Below are positions 56,828 to 64,000 of a stretch of 64,000 nt of DNA, piece by piece. Source of the DNA: Galaxea fascicularis (taxonomy: Eukaryota; Cnidaria; Anthozoa; Scleractinia; Euphylliidae); assembly GCA_948470475.1 (NCBI GenBank), contig OX419342.1:23233577-23297576 (forward strand), read 5' to 3'. The stretch's first letter is position 1, and each line of letters begins with the position of its first letter. Below the pieces are notes generated by a model. It had not been told where the DNA came from. It searched no databases and was given only the letters and a program-made list of their open reading frames with translations. The position numbers and the translations under genes are program-made.

Positions 56828-57635
56828 CCACATTATTATAGTGCCCTATGTGTGGCTTTCAGTCTAACTAGATTAATTTGTAAGGTATTTTTGTCACACC
56901 GTGTGGCTAAGCCACATCCCACAAGCTTCACATATTCATCACTTGTTTCATTCCTGTGAGAACTTGAGCCCGGGTCCGTTAGCTATGCCATGCTGATGCA
57001 GCCAAGCAAGGCAGAGACAGATGTCCATGGCTGCTAATGTTCGGGATCAAACTTTGTTGATAGATTTAAGGGGTAATGCCCGCTATCACATCGCCATAGA
57101 GCCGGCCATGTGTGGCTTTCAGCTTACCTATAGACGGTGACAGCAATTTGTGAGGCATTCTTATGTGGACTGCAACCTTACGGTGATGTGGGAGCGCTGA
57201 TAACTCAACAGTCGTGTGGGTAGCTTGAGCAGGTTAATATACTTGCAGTTTATTCATCCATGATAGACAGGTCCATCAATTTTTAACTTTCATGGTTCCA
57301 TATACGCAAATCACAAGCATTAATACGCTTGTCAGTTAATATTTTGTAAATCACGCTTGTAGTGGCGAAAAAACTATTTGTACTCATTTTACATAAATAT
57401 TAACAACGATATGAGGGAAATCAATCAAAATTAAATAGATACTGGGTGCCCGAAATAACCACAGGGGCTAGAGGAGCCAAGCAACAGATAAAATATGAAA
57501 GTAAAGTAAACAAAGTAAAGGTCGGTTGGTCAATTACTTAGCTAGAAATGGAATGATCAAAATACAAAACACTCACACAAATAAATTGGCGACCAATTGA
57601 TTGATCGGTCGTTTGGTACTTAGGACAAGCGTCAA
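56828..57635. other. repeat-rich non-coding stretch
   Basis: It shares blocks with 45660-45920 (see there). TGTGTGGCTTTCAG is repeated at 56849 and 57110. No gene seen. Confidence 0.5.
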
Positions 57636-57642
57636 AACTTAC

Positions 57643-57732
57643 CCGCCTTAATAGTCCAGAATAATATTGAGAATAAACAGTATAGCCACCTCGCCATATT
57701 TTCTAAGATGGGTTAAGGTCCGTGATCATCAA
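57643..57732 (-). CDS. possible first coding exon with signal peptide
   Basis: Exon on the minus strand: acceptor TTTTATTTCTTTTCAG just upstream of 57732 and donor GTAAGTTTT after 57643. A short 5' UTR has an in-frame TAA, then ATG at 57697 opens MARWLYCLFSILFWTIKA, a compact signal-peptide-like sequence. The exon ends in phase 1, which fits the phase-1 Ig exon at 42483. Linking them would need an intron of about 15 kb, mostly the gypsy. The exon is short, so chance is possible. Confidence 0.4.
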
Positions 57733-58121
57733 CTGAAAAGAAATAAAACAAACTTAAAGCCCCAAGGCGACGAGGAATAACATAATTATGCATTGTAGCC
57801 TCTATCTCAATTTTTATTAACTATAAACACACAGCTAATTACTGCTGGTAAAGTTTTCGTTGCGTCACACTTACTCATATTAGGATCAGAGCTACTTTTA
57901 GTTTATCTGTCGTGCAATTCCAGACTTTTCTAGAATTATCTTACAATCTGTAATTTTCCAGAAATGTCTTTGACGTGACTCAGCAATTTCCACAAATAGT
58001 AGACCTTGTAATAAATTAATAATAAATAGCAACAGAGCTTTCTAGATACTTAAAGAAAAAGTATAAAAGCAGGATCGTAAGTAACAGAATGGACTCTCTC
58101 CTTATTTGCCCAAGAACTTAC

Positions 58122-58290
58122 CCTCATGGCCAGCTGTGATTGAATTTATGTTATGGATGCTATACTGTGAGGAAGCTATATAATCAACTGCTATAACTAT
58201 GGTGGAGCTATAACCTTTGACCTTGCTACACCCGAAGAGAAGAAGAGACGATAGCAGAAAACGGAAGAAGATAAAGAGCTCAGAGTTCAT
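58122..58290 (-). CDS. possible first coding exon with signal peptide (alternative)
   Basis: ATG at 58290 opens MNSELFIFFRFLLSSLLLFG followed by CSKVKGYSS, a good signal-peptide profile, then TIVIAVDYIASSQYSIHNIN and SITAGHE. The donor GAGG/GTAAGT ends the exon in phase 1. It is compatible with the phase-1 Ig exon at 42483 but not with coding entry into the exon at 57732 (a stop follows there). It may be an alternative first exon of the same gene, or a separate secreted-protein gene. Confidence 0.42.
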
Positions 58291-58681
58291 TATGAAGTCC
58301 TCCATACGAGTTTGTGTACACGGAAAATCCAGTGAATCAAGAAAGTCAAGCATTGTTGTCTCTAGTTGGTGGATTGACTTGGAGTTCAAAGTTAATCAAG
58401 ATCAGTACCTGTATGACTATGAAAGACAGTAAGCCTGCTTTACGAACTGCTTCACTTGATCTTTAACCTAAGTAGTTGTAACAGTGTATAACTAAAGAAA
58501 AAAAAATAGTTTAAAAAATAACTGCTCGTTATCACACTTTTGTTGCGTGCCTTATATCGTACTCGGGAGCTCTTTTCACTTATCAGCCTTATGTCTTGTT
58601 CGCCGACATCTCTTGGTTATTCCAGCATTACAGACAACAGTTTTTATACAGACGTGACGCCATATTGGCAATAGAATTTGT

Positions 58682-58790
58682 AACCTCTGACCCAGGCCCT
58701 CTCTCTTTTCCTTCCTTGTCGTCGAGAGAAAGACCTTGGTTGAACCTGATCACGTGACCACCCAAAATCTGGGTGATAAAAACATTGGAT
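58682..58790 (+). repeat. foldback/MITE-like repeat, copy 3
   Basis: GACCCAGGCCCTCTCTCTTT, GTCGTCGAGAGAAAGACCTT, TTGAACCTGATCACGTGACC and CCCAAAATCTGGGTGATAAA. Same family as 33852 and 35098. Confidence 0.7.
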
Positions 58791-58794
58791 GGCA

Positions 58795-59495
58795 GAGAGG
58801 GGAGGCAAAGTCAAGAAACTGTTCGCTTTGACAAAAGGGCTTTAATCATCCGCTCTCCCTGCGATATTGTTGATTTTAGGTGAAAGAAACACGCCTGTTT
58901 TGCTGAAATTTTATAAATTTGTATTCTTTAACAGAAGGTTTTACCAAAACTGGTCTGAATTGATCAAAAGAAAAGTTAAGTAAAAATATACTTTGGAATA
59001 AACCGCTCTAAATTTCACTGGGGACCTTTAGACTGTGATGCAACATTTAGGTTGCAAGCTTACAAATAAAGTTGTTTACAATCTCGTGCGTCCCGCTCTT
59101 GTTTCGGTGAGAGCAAAAGACGGAGTGAGTTTGCGGAATGATGTGGCATGACTTGCGGAATGGCATAATTTACACGGAATATGGCGTCTGCGGAATGACG
59201 TCATGGCATAAATTATTAATTCACCTCCGTTCCCAATCTTCCCAAAGTTAGCGGTCTCAACACAGGCAGCCCAATCGTGGTGTGTGTCATCAAACGTTGA
59301 TACATAAAAATTGACCGTTAAAAACCTAGAATTCCAAAGAACCGAGTAGCGGTAGAAATATTTATATTCTAGTCAAATAAAACCTTCCTACCTTCACTCT
59401 ACTGTTTCTTGTCCCTTTCTGGGACGTCTAGATGCAATATCCTGGTTTTTTTCAAATCCCAGGTCACTGTCCATTCTAAATAAATGGAGTCCTGG
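58795..59495. other. no gene seen
   Basis: A few short GCGGAATGA repeats lie at 59135-59200. No coding support. Confidence 0.4.
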
Positions 59496-59499
59496 AAAT

Positions 59500-60560
59500 T
59501 ATCCGAGATATTGTTTTACCGACGTTATGTCTTTTTCATTCGGAGAATCAAGCGCTACTATTATTCAGCTATATCAACTCTAGGCACCCTAACATTAGAT
59601 TCACCATGGAAAAGGAAATAGATCATAAGATTCCTTTCTTAGATGTTTTTATCAACAATGACACTGATTTTCCTGTCACTAGTGTTTACCTTAAGAAAAC
59701 CTTCACGGGCCTTTTGACTAATTACTTTAGTTTTACATCACATTCCTACAAACTGGGTCTCATTCGCACGCTTGTTGACAGAGCCTATAAGATCAACAAC
59801 ACTTGGTTGGGTTTTCACGAGGACATCACGAAACTTACCGAAATCCTTCAGAAGAATTTAATTCCAGCTCATCTGGTTGAAAACATTATTAATCACTACC
59901 CGGCACACTTACTCGCCAAGACTGTAATCCCCCGGTTTCTGTCTCTGACACTACACGTACCTTTTACTTTAAATTACCTTACATTGGTCCTTTCTCTATT
60001 ATCACGCAGAAAAAGGTTCGCCAGTTTGCTAAACGCTATTGTAATAACATTGATATTAAGCTAGTTTTCTCATCATTTAAAATCGGTGACTTGTTTAGTG
60101 TAAAGGATCCTATCCCTCGAGGGCTCCGTGCGGGTGTGGTATATAAGTTTTTGTGTGCGGGCTGTAGCGCCTGCTATGTCGGCGAAACCACCCGGCATTT
60201 TTCCACGCGCGTACGTGAGCACATTTTCAGTGATAGGACCTCGCAAATTTTTAAACATTTACAAAACTCTGAACATTGCCGCACTTTATGCTATAGTGAC
60301 TGTTTCAGCATCCCAGATCACGCTTCCACCACCTTCCAACTTAAGATAAAAGAAGCCATTCATATTCAATGGAAAAACCTACACTTAATCACCAACTTTA
60401 TCATGTTAATTTAAAACTTTCTCTGTAAAAATGTACATTACCATGGTTCCTTTTGTTCTTACACTTAATCAGCATTTTGTTTCACACTATATATTCAACT
60501 CTGTACTTTGTACTGATTTAAACTGAAGATGAAAGAAGTTTCTGTCGAAACATGTTTTTA
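59500..60560 (+). mobile_element. Penelope-like element, 3' part with GIY-YIG endonuclease
   Basis: The plus strand holds the connector after the RT (KEIDHKIPFLDVFINNDTDF, TSVYLKKTFTGLLTNYFSFT) and, after a frame change near 59950, the C-terminal part with RGLRAGVVYKFLCAGCSACY and VGETTRHFSTRVREHIFSDR, the GIY-YIG type motif with its Arg, and FKHLQNSEHC. It ends FQLKIKEAIHIQW and a short 3' UTR. The GIY-YIG nuclease nicks the target DNA in this class. The RT is missing and the frame is broken, so the copy is dead. Confidence 0.85.
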
Positions 60561-60564
60561 AAAA

Positions 60565-61025
60565 GAGTCGTGTTGTTTCTGAAAATTTCGTTATGCCTGC
60601 TGCTATCCAGACCTTTTGGAAATACGACTACAAAAGCATTCCTGATCGTGTGAAAAAAGGCTAGTACTCCTCACAGTTCTCCTAACGGAGTAATTTATTT
60701 TATAGAAAGTTCCACTCGTACGAGCTCGCTATCCGGTATTCACGAAAGCCTGATGAAAAATTGCGAGTTTTGTTTATGGTTTTCCCATTTTACATTATTA
60801 GCCTCTTGTCTTAATTACAAGGCTGGGTTTGCAGTTGCAAGTGCTCATGATCCAAGCAAACCACGCATAGTTTCCCTACTGGCAAGGGAAACAATCAGGT
60901 GCCGTGGCTGTCCAGTGCCCACAATATGATCACAATCACATTGACTTCTCTTTACAAATTACATTGGTACGTTGTCAAGAAAACAGAAGATGAGAATTGA
61001 GAAAGTTACCCACTCAAGGATATTG
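60565..61025. other. no gene seen
   Basis: AT-rich, short frames only. Confidence 0.4.
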
Positions 61026-61440
61026 AATCAATGTTATAGCTGAGCTCCGGCGGCCCGAAGGGCCGCCAAGCGGAACACCGTACCTATAGAAACCCGTGAA
61101 CTGCTTTTCTCATGGTAATCATGGCTAGCGGTATTGCTCGTGGGCACGACCGCACGACAACGACGACGACGACGACGTTGTCCAATAATTAATAATATCC
61201 TAATAATAATAACAATAATAATCATAGCTGACCGCCCAGTTTACGGTGGACGTCTTTTATGGCGGAGCTCCGCGCGCGTCGAAAGCGCGCGCACGCGGAA
61301 CACCATTGCCTAAAAAATATGGTAACCCATCCATCCGAGAAATTCGGGTTATGACGTCATCGTACGACCGACCGACCGACCGACCGACCGTCCGACCACC
61401 CCATCATGTAAGCCAAAATCAAATGTGACACTCCAGTTAA
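61025..61440. repeat. GC-rich palindrome repeat with (ACG)n and (GACC)n
   Basis: Two related modules: GAGCTCCGGCGGCCCGAAGG followed by GCCGCC...GCGGAACACC at 61041, and GAGCTCCGCGCGCGTCGAAA followed by GCGCGCGC...GCGGAACACC at 61264. Each contains a GC hairpin with a short loop. Between and after them are (ACG)n at 61156-61176, (TAA)n-like runs, and (GACC)n at 61365-61396. Likely a non-autonomous repeat family. Confidence 0.65.
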
Positions 61441-61529
61441 CCCTTTCGTGTGAAAGCTCGCATATAAACGCGCTTTCATATGGACTTAAATTCTGGTACG
61501 AATAGTAATTCTACATATATATGTAAATC

Positions 61530-62720
61530 AGGATCGTACAGTGGATGAAATAATGCAGACCCACGATGTAACATTGGATAACGCATTTGACATCAAGAAC
61601 AGAAGGAGAAGAGCTTGCCACAGATGTATTGGATTCCTAAACTTCACAAGACACCATACAAGGCAAGATTTATTGCTGGTTCAAGTCGCATGCACTACAA
61701 CTAGGCTCTCCAAATTAATCACTGAGTGTCTCAAACTTGTTCGCAGCCACTGCACCACTCACTACAAGACGATTCGGGATAGGACAGATGTTAACTGCAT
61801 GTGGATCGTCAAAAATTCGTTGGACGTTATCCGTGTACTGGAGGAAAAACAGCCTTCCCTAAATCATGTGAGTACTTGGGACTTTTCTACTCTTTATACT
61901 AACCTTCCACACGCCCAGCTTAAAAAGCAGCTCCATGATCTTTTGGGAAGAGTTTTTAATACTAGAGGGAAAAGCTTCATTGCTTCCAATAATTTTCGCA
62001 CCTTCTGGACGAATGACAGAACGTCAACGAGGTACACGTTCTTGTCCTGTCGAAAACCTTGTGTCGCTATTCAGTGACTTTCTTATCGACAACATCTACG
62101 TTCGTTTTAGAAACTCAGTTTTCTGGCAAGTTATTGGTATACCAATGGGCACTAACAGTGCACCTTTGTTGGCCGATCTCTTCCCTCATACCTTCGAGTA
62201 CGATTTCATGGTCCAAACAATAAAACAGGATATTACAAAAGCCGTCCAGTTCAGCAACATCTTTCGGTACATCGACGATTTATTCGGTATTAATTAACAA
62301 TGAGGACTTTGGAAATTATATCAGCGCAATTTACCCGTCAGAACTGGAACTTAAGGACACTTCCACATCATCTGCTGAAGTGTGTTATCTCGACACGAAT
62401 ATCAAGACTGCCGACATAGCTACACCTTCCCGTATCAGTGTCTAAGATAAGAGGGATGACTTTGCATTCCGGATTATCAACTTTCCTCATATGGACAGCA
62501 ACATTTCCGCCAATCCATCTTACGGCGTTTATATATCTCAACTAGTGAGATAGGCTTGAATTTGCACGCCCAAGGTTGACTTCATAAATAGACTCCGTAC
62601 ACTTTCGTTGCGTATCAAACAAATCATTTAATAAATTCTTAAGTCGCCATGGTCTTATCATCGAGAAGTATGGTGCAACCCTGCGTGAAATGAAATTAGC
62701 AATCCAGGCTTGAATTGAAG
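61530..62720 (+). mobile_element. Penelope-like element, RT fragment
   Basis: Plus strand, several frames: RSHCTTHYKTIRDRTDVNCM, LNHVSTWDFSTLYTNLPHAQ (RT motif with the first catalytic Asp), then after a frame change VSLFSDFLIDNIYVRFRNSV, QVIGIPMGTNSAPLLADLFP and NIFRYIDDLFGIN (catalytic YIDD). Later pieces reach about 62720 (SELELKDTSTSSAEVCYLDT). These are the RT signatures of Penelope-like elements. The GIY-YIG part is not found downstream. It could be the upstream half of the same family as 59500, in the wrong order, so I treat it as a separate copy. Confidence 0.82.
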
Positions 62721-62724
62721 CATC

Positions 62725-63180
62725 GTATCCTTACATCACGTATTTGTTGCTTTGATTTGTATTTCGTTTGTGTCTTAACACGCACACGCGCGCAATTTTA
62801 TTTTGTGCGCGTGCATTATTTATCTATTTAATTACGTGTGCATTTAGTTCGTTAAATAACGTCTTCATTTCACTTTGTGTTATTTTCCTTACTTATATGA
62901 TTGTGTTGCTTGTGACTGTGCTCACATTGTGGGTGGCTCTTCCTAAAATGTTAAATTAGTATAGGATTTAATGGAGCCGAAACCAATTGTGGACTTACAC
63001 ACATTTTAGGCATCCCACTGATGAACAATTGCGGCGCGTAGATATATATTTTGCCAACTTCTACAATTTGCAGTCTGTCCGCATACACGCAGTTCTCAAC
63101 CCGCGTTTTTGTGGCGGGAAATTTCATGGCCAAATTTTGAAGACAGATTTAAAACAAAGTCACTTTTGTCTACTCGTTGG
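62725..63180. other. no gene seen
   Basis: The plus frames at 62768 (hydrophobic, Val/Leu-rich) and 62987 overlap low-complexity sequence. No motif. Confidence 0.4.
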
Positions 63181-63184
63181 CGGA

Positions 63185-63500
63185 GCGGTGATCAGTGACA
63201 AACAGCGGGAGAAAGACCAAGAAGGGGGACGAGTAAACAGGCAGAGTATCAGTGACAAACAGCTGGAGAAAGACCAAGAAAAGGAACGAGTAAGCAGCCA
63301 GAGTATAGTGACAAACAGCTGGAGAAAGAGCGCGAGCAAACCGACTGAATTGTATTGTTGAGCAACGGGAGAAAGAACAAGAAAGGGCTCGAGTAAACAG
63401 GCTGAATGGTAGTGACGAGCAACGGGAGAAAGAACAACAAAAAGCTCGAGAAAAGAGACGAAATTATAGTGAGGAACAGCGAAAAACAGAGCGTCTCTTG
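63185..63500 (+). repeat. coding-like minisatellite, charged coiled-coil repeats
   Basis: Five or six imperfect units of 55-58 bp start AGTGACAAACAGC-like at 63193, 63251, 63306, about 63355, 63411 and 63468. On the plus strand they encode a charged motif (SDEQREKEQQKAREKRRNY and variants such as SDKQLEKDQEKERVSSQS), predicted helical. Two units have lengths not divisible by 3 and shift the frame, and a stop falls at about 63359. Perhaps a relic of the N-terminus of a transposon-encoded protein; not assigned. Confidence 0.55.
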
Positions 63501-63504
63501 TCAA

Positions 63505-64000
63505 GCTGTAAAAACATTACCAAGTGTCAAGGAGTTTCAGCTTTTCATCGTGTTTGCCTGCTGAAGCTTGCATGAAGAGAAAAGATCGTCTGGTCTGGCA
63601 AGGTTCCAGTAATTATGCACTGTCTTCGGACCTTGCTGTGTATTAAACTGGACGGTTTTGCCGCTAAAATCCTTAATTGAAGAAGCTTCCTTGATAGGCA
63701 TGAGAAGTAATAAGACTTACTTTTGTGTGAAATGACCGCTTCTGCTTAAGCTCTGCGTTCGGAGTGATCGTTGACTGACTTAAAATTTGCGTAGGTTAGT
63801 ATTCCTGTTTGGTCTTTTATATGGACATTTATGCGAAGAAAATTGAATAGCGATTTGTCTCGGTTTGTTACTTGTCTTATTTTTTCCGATTTCTACGAGA
63901 AACGTCGAAAAGACATTCGCATCGTTTTCTTTTTTTCTTACGTTGTTGTTTTTACGCTTCCATCTCAAATTGGTGTGAACTCTTGTTTTTCCCAAATGTT
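63505..64000. other. no gene seen
   Basis: Only an Asn/Lys-rich minus frame at 63780-63995, without motif. Confidence 0.4.

Noticed and set aside
59606..62300. One single Penelope element spanning both fragments
   Set aside because: The GIY-YIG part lies upstream of the RT part on the same strand, the reverse of the usual order, so two copies are more likely.

Overview
This is animal genomic DNA made mostly of mobile elements. There is no operon structure. The only host-gene signals are short exons with consensus splice sites. The element mix (CR1/L2-like LINEs with 2A peptides, BEL/Pao, Ty3/Gypsy, Penelope-like elements with GIY-YIG ends, a Polinton/Maverick, tRNA-derived SINEs) and the AT-rich introns suggest a cnidarian, probably a coral or sea anemone. 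That assignment is inference.

Layout, left to right. 1-470: possible end of an unknown gene. 2.0-6.3 kb: three LINE fragments, two of which start with a signal-peptide-like N-terminus followed by a 2A or 2A-like motif, plus an inverted minisatellite. 6.3-8.5 kb: a decayed BEL/Pao pol on the minus strand, with a LINE abutting its integrase in the same frame. 8.8-27.0 kb: a tandem array of about 1.6-kb units, split by a 13.8-kb Polinton/Maverick (11515-25322) with about 80-bp terminal inverted repeats. The Polinton keeps recognisable remains of a zinc-ribbon/PLA2-like protein, adenain-like protease, double jelly-roll major capsid protein (split by a LINE), two small structural proteins, a Pro/Glu-repeat protein, packaging ATPase, fibre-like protein, membrane protein, zinc-ribbon protein, integrase and a truncated protein-primed DNA polymerase. 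Almost all are frameshifted, so it is a dead provirus-like copy.

27-46 kb: SINEs, nested LINEs, a second and unrelated capsid-protein fragment (about 33 kb), foldback repeats, and minus-strand exons of at least one host gene (cysteine-rich exon at 39.2 kb, Ig-domain exon at 42.3 kb, signal-peptide-like exons at 43.5, 57.7 and 58.2 kb). 46.2-56.8 kb: a Ty3/Gypsy element with 157-bp LTRs and a 5-bp target duplication. Its RNase H region is interrupted by a roughly 6-kb DNA transposon (48.2-54.3 kb) carrying a large, broken, cysteine-rich, nuclease-like protein. 57-64 kb: possible host exons, a foldback repeat copy, two Penelope-like fragments, GC-rich palindromic repeats and a charged coding-like minisatellite.

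No intact element was found. The gypsy is the youngest by LTR similarity (4 differences in 157 bp). The nesting order (host intron, then gypsy, then DNA transposon; array, then Polinton, then LINE) gives relative ages. All family calls rest on motif recognition by eye, without database searches.
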